A stretch of 37,721 bases of DNA, taken from assembly GCF_000381745.1 (NCBI RefSeq), contig NZ_KB907017.1, forward strand, positions 1 to 37,721. Direction: 5' to 3'. The notes beneath the pieces were generated by a model. The model ran no database searches. It worked only from the letters and a program-made list of their open reading frames with translations, and was not told the DNA's origin. This document shows positions 1 through 8,880 of this stretch, one piece after another (position 1 is the stretch's first letter; each line of letters starts with the position of its first letter). The translations under genes and the position numbers were made by a program. The stretch is from Psychromonas ossibalaenae ATCC BAA-1528. Lineage in GTDB: Bacteria > Pseudomonadota > Gammaproteobacteria > Enterobacterales > Psychromonadaceae.

Positions 1-166
1 TTATACCAATCGGAATAAATAGCTGATCAGTTTTACTGGTTAAAACAGCTTATTTCTTCGTTGTAAATTTCGTAAAGGGAACAACCATTTACATCAATTT
101 ACGCCTTGAACTAAGCAGTTTTTCCTACGCAAAAAGTAGATCACATACTTAATCCGATTGGTATTA
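1..166. repeat. MITE-like palindromic element with long imperfect terminal inverted repeats
   Basis: The left end reads TTATACCAATCGGAATAA and the right end, reverse-complemented, reads TAATACCAATCGGATTAA. The similarity continues inward for about 35 bases with mismatches. A second inverted pair lies inside (AAAACAGCTTA near 43-53 and TAAGCAGTTTT near 113-123). There is no coding frame. Short TACCAATCGG-ended elements are, as I remember, common in marine gammaproteobacteria; I cannot check copy number here. The left end coincides with the window edge, so a target duplication cannot be read. Confidence 0.7.
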
Positions 167-170
167 TATT

Positions 171-226
171 TGGAAGTACGGTTTTAACCGCGCAATATCA
201 TAGGCGCGACTGAAGTCGCACTTCCA
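171..226. repeat. REP-like inverted pair (REPIN-like)
   Basis: Two 22-base units face each other, at 171-192 (+) and 205-226 (-), separated by 12 bases. Both begin TGGAAGT and end GCG. Each contains its own small hairpin (CGGTT/AACCG at 179-190; the CGACT/AGTCG equivalent in the other unit). The stems differ between the units, but the differences are compensatory, so pairing is kept in both. This is the organisation of REPINs mobilised by RAYT transposases. No such transposase is encoded in the window, so the assignment rests on structure only. Confidence 0.55.
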
Positions 227-268
227 TAAACAGTTCACAATATTAAGTGGATTGGTACGAGTGTCACG

Positions 269-570
269 AACGGGCTAAGCTCTGCGTGCCCTGGAGATTT
301 GACGTCAGCCAAGGCCCATGAGCGGACGAGCTCTGCGAGTCCTGTTCATCGCCAAGCTTGCATTCTATAAGCAACCTATACGTTAGTTCTGGTGGTTTTT
401 TTTAATTCCTGCGATTTATGTTTTGACCTGCTCCCGCATGGGAAAAGGTTAAGAATACCAATGAAGTTGGTTTCTATCATGTGATAGTAGGGGTGAGTTC
501 AGCGACAGCAGAGAGTCAAGAACGGGCTAAGCTCTGCGAGCTCTGTCCCATTGCCAGATGGCTTGCACGC
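269..570. repeat. Three degenerate copies of a hairpin repeat
   Basis: Related units occur at 272-291, 324-342 and 524-546. All share the core AGCTCTGCG. The flanking arms pair as GGGC/GCCC in the first and GGAC/GTCC in the second. In the third the arms pair only partly (GGGC/GCTC). Copies two and three are followed by a second shared block resembling CCTGTTCATCGCCA and then CTTGCA. Between them lie other perfect palindromes: TCCCGCATGGGA (432-443), ACCAATGAAGTTGGT (457-471) and CTATCATGTGATAG (474-487). No reading frame spans the region. Confidence 0.55.
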
Positions 571-582
571 TAAGCCAGATAT

Positions 583-618
583 AAAAAAGCCGCTGTTAAA
601 TTACTCTAACAGCGACTT
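583..618 (-). terminator. Rho-independent terminator of hslVU
   Basis: A perfect 8-bp stem, CGCTGTTA (591-598) with TAACAGCG (607-614), has an 8-base loop. On the minus strand it is followed by a run of T (CTTTTTTAT). It lies 24 bases downstream of the hslU stop. Confidence 0.85.
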
Positions 619-641
619 TTAGATACATATTTATTTAGGGG

Positions 642-1976
642 TTATAAAATATAACGGCTTAAATCTTCATTTTCTACTACGTCATCTAAAGCATTTGCGA
701 CGTACTGTTCATCAATGACAATACTGTCACCTTGACGATCAGAAGCTTCATATGAAAGTTCATCCATAATGCGCTCCATTAAGGTGTGTAAACGACGTGC
801 GCCGATATTTTCGGTTGTTTCATTTACATGCCAGGCTGATTTAGCAATTTTCTTAATGCCGTCTTTAGTGAATTCAATTGTTACACCTTCAGTGGCTAAC
901 AGCGCTTGATACTGCTCGCTTAGAGAAGCTTTAGGCTCTGTCAGTATTCGTGCCAGGTCTTCTTCTTTAAGTGCTTCCAGTTCAACTCTGATAGGCAGAC
1001 GACCTTGTAGTTCAGGAATAAGATCGGATGGTTTCGCTATCTGGAATGCACCTGATGCGATAAACAGCATATGATCTGTTTTTACCATGCCGTGTTTAGT
1101 ACTGACCGTTGAACCTTCAATTAACGGCAGTAGATCGCGCTGCACGCCTTCACGTGATACATCAGGGCCTGAAGCTTCACCGCGTTTGCAAATTTTATCT
1201 ATTTCATCAATAAAGATAATACCGTTATTTTCTGCTGCAAATAACGCTTTCTCTTTAAGATCTTCCTGGTTAACTAATTTAGCTGCTTCATCTTCAATTA
1301 ATGCTTTAAGCGCATCTTTGATTTTCAATTTGCGTTTTTTAGTTTCTTCTTTGCCGGATAAATTCTGGAACATACCCTGAAGCTGATTGGTCATCTCTTC
1401 CATGCCGGGAGGAGCCATGATCTCTACGCCGATTTGTGCAGCAGGCACATCAATCTCAATCTCTTTGTCGTCTAATTTACCTTCGCGTAATTTTTTACGG
1501 AAAGACTGACGAGCCGCGCCGTCTTCAGTTGATGCATTATCCCATTCATTACTTGTCTTAGCCGGTGGAATCAGAATATCCAGAATGCGGTCTTCGGCTA
1601 AGTCTTCTGCTCTGTGTGTTACTTTTTCCATCTCCTGTTCGCGAGTGATTTTAATAGCTACATCAACTAAATCACGTACGATTGTTTCAACTTCTTTACC
1701 GACATAACCGACTTCAGTAAATTTTGTTGCTTCAACTTTAATAAACGGAGCATTTGCCAGTCGTGCTAAGCGGCGGGCTATTTCTGTTTTACCTACACCA
1801 GTCGGACCGATCATCAGTATGTTTTTAGGAGTTACTTCCTGACGAATCTCTTCATCAAGCTGCATACGGCGCCAGCGGTTACGAAGTGCTATAGCAACAG
1901 CACGTTTTGCTTTATTCTGGCCGATAATATGGCGATCTAATTCATGTGCAATTTGTTTTGGGGTCATATCTGACAT
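642..1976 (-). CDS. hslU: ATP-dependent protease ATPase subunit HslU (ClpY)
   Basis: AAA+ unfoldase that feeds substrates into the HslV peptidase in the cytoplasm. The 444 residues match the family length. Visible motifs are Walker A GPTGVGKT (57-64), the pore loop GYVG (90-93), a charged intermediate (I) domain at roughly 110-245, and Walker B FIDEID (255-260). The sensor/arginine region lies near the end, and the C-terminus DLSRYIL is the tail that docks into HslV. The gene follows hslV by 12 bases, so the two form an operon, ended by the hairpin at 583-618. Expression should follow the heat-shock-type promoter upstream of hslV. Identity is certain from motifs, length and context. Confidence 0.98.
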   Translation of the reverse strand: MSDMTPKQIAHELDRHIIGQNKAKRAVAIALRNRWRRMQLDEEIRQEVTPKNILMIGPTGVGKTEIARRLARLANAPFIKVEATKFTEVGYVGKEVETIVRDLVDVAIKITREQEMEKVTHRAEDLAEDRILDILIPPAKTSNEWDNASTEDGAARQSFRKKLREGKLDDKEIEIDVPAAQIGVEIMAPPGMEEMTNQLQGMFQNLSGKEETKKRKLKIKDALKALIEDEAAKLVNQEDLKEKALFAAENNGIIFIDEIDKICKRGEASGPDVSREGVQRDLLPLIEGSTVSTKHGMVKTDHMLFIASGAFQIAKPSDLIPELQGRLPIRVELEALKEEDLARILTEPKASLSEQYQALLATEGVTIEFTKDGIKKIAKSAWHVNETTENIGARRLHTLMERIMDELSYEASDRQGDSIVIDEQYVANALDDVVENEDLSRYIL

Positions 1977-1988
1977 AATGCTGTATTC

Positions 1989-2543
1989 CTATTTTTTGCT
2001 GTCTGCGTTGTGATTACCTTCATAATCAATGCATTCGATTGTCTGGTTTGTATTTGTGAATACACAAATGTTACCTGCAATGGTCAGCGCTTTTTCAACA
2101 ATTGTTTTTGCGTCTAAATCTGTATTTTCTAACAGTGCAGTTGCTGCTGACTGTGCGAAGTTACCGCCTGAGCCAATTGCAATTAGATCATTTTCCGGTC
2201 TGACCACATCACCGTTACCGGTAATGATGTATGAATGGTGCTTATCTGCAACGGCTAATAATGCTTCCAGTTTTCGAAGCATTTTATCTGTGCGCCAGTC
2301 TTTAGCGAGTTCAACGGCTGCTCGTTCCAGGTTACCCTGGTGTGCCTGTAATTTAGCTTCAAAACGTTCTAATAAAGTAAATGCATCAGCTGTCCCGCCG
2401 GCAAAACCTGCAATTACTTTATCGTTATATAAACGGTGCACTTTGCGTGCATTGCCTTTCATGACTGTATTACCGAGAGAAACTTGACCGTCACCACCAA
2501 CAACAACCTGGCCGTTGCGACGTACTGAAACAATAGTAGTCAT
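1989..2543 (-). CDS. hslV: ATP-dependent protease peptidase subunit HslV (ClpQ)
   Basis: Proteasome-type threonine peptidase, the proteolytic partner of HslU. The protein starts [11 protein letters not shown]; removal of Met exposes the catalytic Thr, as in all HslV proteins. The block [12 protein letters not shown], the glycine-rich [11 protein letters not shown] (46-56) and IAIGSGG are typical. Its 184 residues are close to the E. coli length of 176, with a slightly longer C-terminus (NHNADSKK). It is the first gene of the hslVU operon and has its own promoter in the gap after ftsN, whose transcription is ended by the hairpin at 2648-2676. Confidence 0.98.
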   Translation of the reverse strand: MTTIVSVRRNGQVVVGGDGQVSLGNTVMKGNARKVHRLYNDKVIAGFAGGTADAFTLLERFEAKLQAHQGNLERAAVELAKDWRTDKMLRKLEALLAVADKHHSYIITGNGDVVRPENDLIAIGSGGNFAQSAATALLENTDLDAKTIVEKALTIAGNICVFTNTNQTIECIDYEGNHNADSKK

Positions 2544-2606
2544 ATTATTACCTTTGAGCTTAGAAATTGAATGAGCCGCATCTATTTTGGCTCTTAGTGT
2601 TATAGA

Positions 2607-2635
2607 TATATGGGGGATTATTTTTATTTCAAGGG
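2607..2635 (-). promoter_or_regulatory. Sigma-32 (heat-shock) type promoter for hslVU
   Basis: On the minus strand the sequence reads CCCTTGAAA (2627-2635), then a short AT-rich spacer, then CCCCCATATA (2607-2616). Both boxes match the RpoH consensus (CTTGAAA and CCCCATnT) almost perfectly. The spacer is about 11-12 bases, slightly short. The start of transcription would be about 55-60 bases before the hslV ATG. hslVU is a known RpoH regulon member in E. coli. Confidence 0.82.
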
Positions 2636-2643
2636 AAGTAAAA

Positions 2644-2676
2644 ACACAAAAGGGTAAATTATTGATTTACCCTTTT
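2644..2676 (-). terminator. Terminator after ftsN
   Basis: A perfect 12-bp stem (AAAAGGGTAAAT at 2648-2659 with ATTTACCCTTTT at 2665-2676) has a 5-base loop and a T-rich tail on the minus strand. It separates the argS-ftsN transcript from hslVU. Confidence 0.85.
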
Positions 2677-2693
2677 AGTTTCTTTTAAATTGA

Positions 2694-3236
2694 TTAACGC
2701 CAAAACCAGATCATACAGCCGTTAATTTTAGCCCGCTGCAGTTTATGGCGCTCTTTTTCCGCGACACGTTTACGCTCATAGGGACCTAAAATCACGCGGT
2801 ACCAGTCGCCGGTTTTTTTGACCTGGCTGTTTAACCCCTGAAATGCAATCTGTGCTTTTAAAGATTCAGCATCACCCTTTTGGCGGAATGAACCACACTG
2901 CATCTGATAGGGATCTGTTGCTTTCTTTTCCGTAGGTATGTCGACTACCACTTCTTTTTCTTTAAGAGTATCTTCATATTCCCACTGCGGCTGTGGTTTC
3001 TCAGGCAGTACTTCTTCTTTTTTCACATGCTGTTTTTTTATCACAGCTGCAGGTTCTGGTTTTTCAACCGCGAAAATAAAATAGCCGATAAAAGCAATTA
3101 ATAAAAGCGCAACGAAAGACGCTAAAAAAGGAAATCCCTTTTTAGGTGTCTTTCGTTTGCTGGCCGGGCGTTTACGAGGTGATTTTTTACTCGCTTTTGC
3201 CGATCTAGCAGGTTTGCGTCTATTAACAACAGCCAT
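2694..3236 (-). CDS. ftsN: Cell division protein FtsN, short form (SPOR domain)
   Basis: Bitopic inner-membrane protein that binds denuded septal glycan and activates septal peptidoglycan synthesis. The first 34 residues are strongly basic (cytoplasmic). One transmembrane helix spans about 35-56, a charged Pro/Lys/Glu linker follows, and a SPOR domain covers about 108-180 (MQCGSFRQKGDAESLKAQI ... WYRVILGPY). At 180 residues it is much shorter than E. coli FtsN (319) because the periplasmic linker is reduced; short versions are common outside the enterics. The start lies 2 bases after the argS stop, so the two are cotranscribed. The position argS-ftsN-hslV supports FtsN over another SPOR protein. 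Confidence 0.85.
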   Translation of the reverse strand: MAVVNRRKPARSAKASKKSPRKRPASKRKTPKKGFPFLASFVALLLIAFIGYFIFAVEKPEPAAVIKKQHVKKEEVLPEKPQPQWEYEDTLKEKEVVVDIPTEKKATDPYQMQCGSFRQKGDAESLKAQIAFQGLNSQVKKTGDWYRVILGPYERKRVAEKERHKLQRAKINGCMIWFWR

Positions 3237-3238
3237 TT

Positions 3239-4987
3239 TTACATGCGTTCCAGTGTGTTAATACCAAGCAGTGACAGTCCTTGTTTAAGGGTTTTTGCTG
3301 TCAGTGCTGCTAACTTAAGACGGCTTTGTTTTTGTGCTTCGTTTTCAGCTGCTAGAATCGGGCAGGCTTCGTAAAAACTTGAGAACAGACCTGCTAATTC
3401 AAACAGGTATGAGCATAAGAAATGCGGCATTCCTTGTTTAGCAACACTGTTAATTATTTCGTTAAACTGCATGAGTTTGCCGGCCAGATCTTTTTCTTTC
3501 TCTTCTGTTAATGATATATCAGCCGTTACGCTGTCCATAGATATATCGGCTTTATTAAAGATACTTGCTACACGTGTGTAAGCATATAATAAGTAAGGTG
3601 CTGTATTACCTTCAAAACTTAACATGCTGTCGAAGCTGAAGGTGTAATCACTAGTGCGGTTTTTAGAAAGATCTGCATATTTAACTGATGCAATACCAAC
3701 AACAGATGCGATATGGCGAAGCTCCTGCTCATCCATCTCTTTATTTTTTTCTTTTACTAATTCGTAAGCACGCACTTCAGCTTCAGTTAACAGATCTGCT
3801 AATTTTGCAACCGTACCTGAACGAGTTTTAAACGGACGGCCGTCTTCTCCCATTACCGTACCAAATGGCATATGTTCAAGAGACGTCTGTTCTTTTACGA
3901 ATCCAGATAAACGCGCAACTTCAAATACCTGTTGGAAGTGTAAACCCTGACGAGCATCTACAAAATAAAGAACACGATCAGCATTCAGTTCATTCTGGCG
4001 GTAACGCATAGCCGCTAAGTCAGAGGTTGCGTATAGGAAACCACCGTCTTTTTTCTGAATGATAACAGGAAGCGGTTCGCCTTCTTTATTTTTGAAACTT
4101 TCTAAAAAGACACATTTAGCGCCCTGGCTCTCTTTTAATAAACCTTTTTTATCCAGATCTGCAACAACAACGGCTAAGTCATCGTTATAAGTGCTTTCGC
4201 CACGTACATCTTCACGAGTCAGGCTTACACCTAAACGATCGTAAGTTTCCTGACAGTGGGAAAGACTGATCTCATTAAATTCTGTCCAAAGTTTTAAACA
4301 CTCTTTATTACCACTTTGTAATTCAACCACTAAATTACGGGCGCGTGTTGCAAACTCTTCTGATTCGTCAAAACGACCTTTGGCAGCACGATAAAAAACT
4401 TCAAGATTAGAAAGATTATTATCAATAGGTTCATTTTTAGCACGTAACTCTTCCATGTAAGCTAGCAGCATACCGAACTGTGTTCCCCAGTCACCTACGT
4501 GATTCTGACGAATAATATTATGTCCCTGAAATTCTAATGTACGCGCCACTGCATCACCGATAATTGATGAACGTAAATGACCGACATGCATCTCTTTAGC
4601 CAGGTTTGGTGAAGAATAATCAACAACAATTATCTGCGGATCAGCAGTCAGTTCAACATTTAATTTAGGATCAGCAAAAGCACCGTCAATTTGTTTTTCA
4701 AGATGATTCGGATTAATGAAAAAATTAATAAAACCCGGACCTGCAATTTCCATTTTTGTCACTAAATCTGACTGCGGGATATTTTTTACAATTAACTCAG
4801 CTAAAGCACGAGGGTTTTGTTTTGCTGGTTTTGCTAACATCAGCGCAAGATTATTTGCAAAGTCACCATGAGATTTATCTTTAGTGCGGTCAATTGCAAT
4901 GCGCGGCTGGATATCTTCAGGAAGAATCTTTTGTGTTTGTAGAGAAACAATCGCTTGCTCAAGTAGTTGCTGGATATGCGCTTTCAT
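3239..4987 (-). CDS. argS: Arginyl-tRNA synthetase
   Basis: Class I aminoacyl-tRNA synthetase that charges tRNA-Arg. The HIGH-type signature is HVGHLR after [15 protein letters not shown]. The usual KMSKS is replaced by the degenerate FKTRSG loop seen in ArgRS. The C-terminal anticodon-binding DALR domain ends in the family-typical NTLERM. An in-frame ATG exists 14 codons upstream (5029), but alignment with ArgRS N-termini and a GGTGA ribosome site favour the ATG at 4987. This gives 582 residues against 577 in E. coli. It is the first gene of the argS-ftsN unit. Confidence 0.97.
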   Translation of the reverse strand: MKAHIQQLLEQAIVSLQTQKILPEDIQPRIAIDRTKDKSHGDFANNLALMLAKPAKQNPRALAELIVKNIPQSDLVTKMEIAGPGFINFFINPNHLEKQIDGAFADPKLNVELTADPQIIVVDYSSPNLAKEMHVGHLRSSIIGDAVARTLEFQGHNIIRQNHVGDWGTQFGMLLAYMEELRAKNEPIDNNLSNLEVFYRAAKGRFDESEEFATRARNLVVELQSGNKECLKLWTEFNEISLSHCQETYDRLGVSLTREDVRGESTYNDDLAVVVADLDKKGLLKESQGAKCVFLESFKNKEGEPLPVIIQKKDGGFLYATSDLAAMRYRQNELNADRVLYFVDARQGLHFQQVFEVARLSGFVKEQTSLEHMPFGTVMGEDGRPFKTRSGTVAKLADLLTEAEVRAYELVKEKNKEMDEQELRHIASVVGIASVKYADLSKNRTSDYTFSFDSMLSFEGNTAPYLLYAYTRVASIFNKADISMDSVTADISLTEEKEKDLAGKLMQFNEIINSVAKQGMPHFLCSYLFELAGLFSSFYEACPILAAENEAQKQSRLKLAALTAKTLKQGLSLLGINTLERM

Positions 4988-5031
4988 AGATAAATCACCA
5001 ATTGATACGGGCCGATACACCAAAACCACTT

Positions 5032-5072
5032 AAAAATAGGGATCATATAAAAATTATGATTCCTGTATTTTT
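5032..5072. other. Imperfect inverted repeat upstream of argS
   Basis: AAAAATAGGGATCAT (5032-5046) pairs with ATGATTCCTGTATTTTT (5056-5072), with two single-base bulges or mismatches, 45 bases before the argS start. It could be an operator or a leader hairpin; no function can be read from sequence alone. Confidence 0.35.
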
Positions 5073-5150
5073 AGGTGATTCGGGTAATATAAATAAGCGC
5101 AGATTCTACCGTTTATCGGCGATGAAGACTAGGGGAACGGCTTTAAAATA

Positions 5151-5189
5151 GACACTTTAAACAGAAAATTATCTTCTGTTTAAAGTGTC
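5151..5189 (-). terminator. Long perfect hairpin after the 5212-5667 gene
   Basis: A 16-bp perfect stem (5151-5166 with 5174-5189) and a 7-base loop lie 22 bases beyond the stop of the minus-strand gene. The tail is only moderately T-rich (TATTTTAAAG), so termination efficiency is uncertain. Confidence 0.6.
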
Positions 5190-5211
5190 ATAAAATTACT
5201 GTTAATGTTTT

Positions 5212-5667
5212 TTACATAAATTCAAATTCATGGCTTGCCATCACCACATGGTGCAGGGTTTCCTCTTCTCTGTTAGATAAATTTTCAAGTGCCAGTTCCG
5301 CTTCAATGGTCGGGGAGTTATAAGCGGCGGTCTGCATAAGCTCAATCAGCTGTGTATCAAGCTTCATTGCTAAAGTGACCACGTCATCAATCGCCAGTTC
5401 CGGCTGTAACTTCATCTGCTGACATTTCATGGGAAAGCTTTGATCAAAGATGTTATCCAGCCAGGTATCTAATAAACTTTGTGGTGCCTGCTCCGCATAA
5501 TCATGAAGGTTGAGATAGGAAAGCTGTTCTTTGTTACGCATAAAATCCAGCAGTAACTTAACTTTTTCATCACTTGCTTCCTGGCTGAGGCGCAGATAGA
5601 GATCTGCAAGTGCAATATGACATTCTTCTATATAACTCAGAAAATCTTTAACGGGTTTAAAACGCAT
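5212..5667 (-). CDS. Conserved helical protein of unknown function, possibly ferritin-like
   Basis: The protein has 151 residues, no signal peptide and no membrane segment, and looks entirely alpha-helical and acidic. The pattern EECHIALADLY, NKEQLSYLNLHDY, then DTQLIELMQ and EEETLHHVVMASHEFE near the end recalls the Glu...His/ExxH spacing of rubrerythrin or ferritin-like four-helix bundles. That resemblance is an inference and I do not recognise the family. Translation starts behind AGGAG, 7 bases before the ATG. It stands alone between argS and uvrD with its own hairpin terminator. Confidence 0.7.
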   Translation of the reverse strand: MRFKPVKDFLSYIEECHIALADLYLRLSQEASDEKVKLLLDFMRNKEQLSYLNLHDYAEQAPQSLLDTWLDNIFDQSFPMKCQQMKLQPELAIDDVVTLAMKLDTQLIELMQTAAYNSPTIEAELALENLSNREEETLHHVVMASHEFEFM

Positions 5668-5882
5668 TCCTAACTCCTGTACGTATCCATTGTGGGAAAG
5701 CTGTTTGTTAACGGCAGTGCAATGGACATAAATAATTAAAAAATTTTACGCTTAAAGTTTAGTTAAAATTTTTTTTATTTAATAATAAATGCGGTCAAAA
5801 AGTATACGAAACTTGCGCTGTGATTGAGTTTTTTTATAGGGGAAATTAATATCAATGACTTATGTGTGGGAATGGGCTTATC

Positions 5883-5909
5883 GTCCGGTTATAAGCTGTA
5901 TAACCGGAC
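5883..5909. terminator. Hairpin downstream of uvrD
   Basis: GTCCGGTTATA (5883-5893) pairs perfectly with TATAACCGGAC (5899-5909) around a 5-base loop, 15 bases past the uvrD stop. There is no T-run on the minus strand and a weak one on the plus strand. The remaining 5668-5882 stretch is AT-rich with no gene that I can support. Confidence 0.5.
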
Positions 5910-5924
5910 CTTGATTTATTTTAC

Positions 5925-8096
5925 TTAAACAGCTTCAAGCCGTGCATAAGCTGTCATTAACCATTTACTGCCGACACCCATAAAATGTACTTGTAAGCGG
6001 CTGTTTTCACCACTTCCTTCCTGCGCGGTAACTGTTCCTTCTCCAAATTTAGGATGCTTTACCTGCTGACCAAGCTTAAAGCCCTGGATATCCTGGCTTT
6101 CTCCGCTAAAGGCCGGCTTTTTGACCGCGGCCGGCTGCATTCTGCGAACCTGGGTTTTAAGGCGGACATATTCGATATCTTGTTCGGGCAGTTCATTAAT
6201 AAAGCGTGAAGGAGAATGAAATTTTTCCTGGCCGTATAAACGGCGGCTTTCTGCATGGCAGATGGTTAGTTTCTGCATCGCACGAGTCATGCCTACATAA
6301 CAAAGGCGGCGCTCTTCGGCTAAGCGTGTTTCATCATCGGCAGACTGCTGGCCGGGGAACATGCCTTCTTCGACGCCAACCATAAATACCTGCGGGAACT
6401 CCAGTCCTTTAGCAGCATGCATGGTCATCAGCTGTACGGCATCTTCAAATTCGTCGGCCTGGTTGTCACCAGATTCTAATGCGGCATAAGCGAGAAACGC
6501 AGTAAGTTCATCCATATCCTGTTCTTCTTCCGGGATAACAAATGATTTTGTTGCCGAAACAAGCTCTTGTAAATTTTCTATACGGCTGCGGGATTTCTCA
6601 CCTTTTTCATTTTCAAACATTGCATGTAAACCAGAGCTGCTGATCACATGGTCAACTATTTGAAATAAAGGAAGTTCCGATGTTTCGCTTTTAAAGCGGT
6701 TGATCAGTTCGATAAACATCGCCAGTGAAGAAGCTGCGCCGGCACTGAGCTGTTTATTTTCAATTAAATACAGACTCGCCTGCCACATGGTATAACCCTG
6801 CTCGCGGGCGCAGAGTCGGATTTTATCAAGCGTGGTATTACCAATTTTACGTTTGGGTTTATTAACCACACGTTCAAAAGCTGCATCATCCTGGTGATTA
6901 TTCATTAAACGCAGGTAAGCGACACTGTCTTTTATCTCTAAACGGTCGAAGAAGCGCTGTCCGCCATAGATATGATAAGGGATCTGCTGTGCCATTAACT
7001 GTTCTTCGAACAACCGAGACTGGGCATTGCTGCGGTATAAAATTGCACATTCTGCTAATTTTTTGCCGCTGTTTTTCCAGGTCTGCAGCTGCGTGGTGAC
7101 ATAACGCACTTCGTCATAATCATTAAACGCGCTGTAAATAGCAATTGATTCACCATCTTCTCCGCTGGTCCACAACTCTTTACCCAGGCGCTCGCTGTTG
7201 TTTTTTATCAGATGATTAGAAGCGTTGAGTATATGGCCTGTTGAGCGGTAATTCTGCTCTAAACGTACGGTTACCGGGTTGTTTTTCTCTCTTAAAAAAC
7301 GCTGAATATTTTCTACATCGGCGCCGCGCCAGCCGTATATTGACTGATCATCATCACCTACGATAGTCAGATAATTACCGTTATCGGTAAGCAGATTCAA
7401 CCAGGCATACTGCAGTTTATTGGTATCCTGGAATTCGTCGACTAAGACATGACGGAAACGCTGCTGATAATGCAGTAACAGTGCTGGATATTGTAATAAC
7501 AGTTCGTGAGCACGTAATAACAGTTCTGCAAAATCCACTAAACCAGCAAGCTGGCACGCTTCTTCGTAAGCCTGATAAACCTGCAGACGCTGTTTTTCCT
7601 GCAGGCTGTAACCCGCTTCAATATGTTTCGCGCGTAAACCTTCATCTTTTTTATCGTTGATATACCACTGCAGCTCTTTTGCCGGATAGTATTTTTCATC
7701 CAGGTTAAGGCTTTTAATGATGCGTTTAACCATCTTCTGCTGGTCATCGCTGTCAATAATCTGAAACTGCTCAGGCAGGTTAGCTTCCTGATAATGTAAG
7801 CGTAATAAACGGTGGGCAATCCCGTGGAAGGTACCGATCCACATACCGCCGATATGATGCGGGCAGATCTCGGCAATACGGCCGCGCATCTCTTTAGCCG
7901 CTTTATTGGTAAAGGTTACCGCTAAGATGCCGTAGGTCGGGATGTTTTCTACCTGCATTAACCAGGCAATACGATGGGTTAATACCCGTGTTTTACCACT
8001 GCCTGCGCCTGCCAGAACAAGCATATTCTGCTCGGGGGCTGAAACCGCCGCACGCTGGTGATCGTTTAAACCATCAATTAAGTAAGAAACATCCAT
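5925..8096 (-). CDS. uvrD: DNA helicase II UvrD
   Basis: Superfamily 1A 3'-5' helicase of nucleotide excision and mismatch repair. It has 723 residues (E. coli 720). Walker A is AGAGSGKT (29-36). Further SF1 motifs are FTNKAAKEM (Ia), LVDEFQDTN (II), VGDDDQSIYGWRGA (III), EQNYRST (IV), TMHAAKGLEF (V) and YVGMTRA (VI). The C-terminal tail (KHPKFGEGTV ... YARLEAV) matches UvrD rather than Rep or PcrA. It follows yigB by 37 bases in the conserved xerC-yigB-uvrD run. No LexA box is evident in the short upstream gap. Confidence 0.96.
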   Translation of the reverse strand: MDVSYLIDGLNDHQRAAVSAPEQNMLVLAGAGSGKTRVLTHRIAWLMQVENIPTYGILAVTFTNKAAKEMRGRIAEICPHHIGGMWIGTFHGIAHRLLRLHYQEANLPEQFQIIDSDDQQKMVKRIIKSLNLDEKYYPAKELQWYINDKKDEGLRAKHIEAGYSLQEKQRLQVYQAYEEACQLAGLVDFAELLLRAHELLLQYPALLLHYQQRFRHVLVDEFQDTNKLQYAWLNLLTDNGNYLTIVGDDDQSIYGWRGADVENIQRFLREKNNPVTVRLEQNYRSTGHILNASNHLIKNNSERLGKELWTSGEDGESIAIYSAFNDYDEVRYVTTQLQTWKNSGKKLAECAILYRSNAQSRLFEEQLMAQQIPYHIYGGQRFFDRLEIKDSVAYLRLMNNHQDDAAFERVVNKPKRKIGNTTLDKIRLCAREQGYTMWQASLYLIENKQLSAGAASSLAMFIELINRFKSETSELPLFQIVDHVISSSGLHAMFENEKGEKSRSRIENLQELVSATKSFVIPEEEQDMDELTAFLAYAALESGDNQADEFEDAVQLMTMHAAKGLEFPQVFMVGVEEGMFPGQQSADDETRLAEERRLCYVGMTRAMQKLTICHAESRRLYGQEKFHSPSRFINELPEQDIEYVRLKTQVRRMQPAAVKKPAFSGESQDIQGFKLGQQVKHPKFGEGTVTAQEGSGENSRLQVHFMGVGSKWLMTAYARLEAV

Positions 8097-8133
8097 AAGA
8101 AAGTACCTGTTTATTTATTCAGTTGTCAGCTAA

Positions 8134-8841
8134 CTATAGCAGTTTGTATAAGTGATCTAAATGGCTGATTTCAACAGTTGGTAATAACCGTGCCCCATTT
8201 AGTGATTGTTGATTGGGATTGAACCACACAGCCTGTGCGCCGTTATTCTGCGCGCCGTAAACATCACTGATCAGATGATCGCCGACATGCAGGATATCAC
8301 TGACTTCAATATTTAAACGTCTGGCCGCTTCTATAAAAAGATCCGCGTGCGGTTTTGCTTTTAATCCGTCACCCGCTTTTAAAATAAACTTAAATTTATC
8401 ATGCAGGCGGATTTGAAATTCATCCACATTACCATTGGTAATCGCAATAACCGGATAAGACTCAGCCAGTTTTTCAAGCAGCTGAATACTCTCTAGCGGT
8501 ACTGTAAAGTCGCTGCGCAGTTTTAAAAATTCACTGAATGCATGCTTGGCGTATTCAACGGCTTTGAATTGAGGAATGCCGTAGATGGTCATTACCCTGG
8601 TCAGTGTTTTAATGCGCCATAAAGAAACATCATGCTGCAGTTCTGGAAACTCTTTAGCGATAAGGTCTTTGTATAATAACCACTGTTTCTGTGTTAATTG
8701 TGCAAGTTCAGGGTAGCTGTTATTGAGGTGTTCAATAATAGCACTTTCAGCTTTTTTGATGATCGGGTGGTTGTCATACAAGGTATCATCAAGATCAAAA
8801 CTGATCGCTTTAAAAGGTCTGACTGGTCGATAGTACTTCAT
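8134..8841 (-). CDS. yigB: HAD-family phosphatase YigB
   Basis: Cytosolic haloacid-dehalogenase phosphatase. The E. coli orthologue dephosphorylates the riboflavin precursor 5-amino-6-(5-phospho-D-ribitylamino)uracil. Motif I is FDLDDTLYD (nucleophile Asp16, Asp18), motif II ITNGN, motif III around KAKPHADLF, and motif IV HVGDHLISDVYGA. The 235 residues match YigB (238). It lies between xerC (39 bases upstream) and uvrD, exactly the E. coli order, which makes the orthology call firm even though HAD proteins are hard to tell apart by motif. Confidence 0.9.
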   Translation of the reverse strand: MKYYRPVRPFKAISFDLDDTLYDNHPIIKKAESAIIEHLNNSYPELAQLTQKQWLLYKDLIAKEFPELQHDVSLWRIKTLTRVMTIYGIPQFKAVEYAKHAFSEFLKLRSDFTVPLESIQLLEKLAESYPVIAITNGNVDEFQIRLHDKFKFILKAGDGLKAKPHADLFIEAARRLNIEVSDILHVGDHLISDVYGAQNNGAQAVWFNPNQQSLNGARLLPTVEISHLDHLYKLL

Positions 8842-8880
8842 AGTGATTATTCCGATTGATATTGATTAGGTAGTAAACTG

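Noticed and set aside
1..640. CRISPR array in the repeat cluster
   Set aside because: The repeats differ in sequence, spacing and orientation and there are no cas genes.
4988..5029. N-terminal extension of argS to 5029
   Set aside because: The 14 extra residues have no counterpart in ArgRS and the internal ATG has the better ribosome site.
5855..5914. 19-codon frame upstream of the uvrD terminator
   Set aside because: It is very short, its ribosome site is 13 bases away, and it ends inside a hairpin; chance is more likely.
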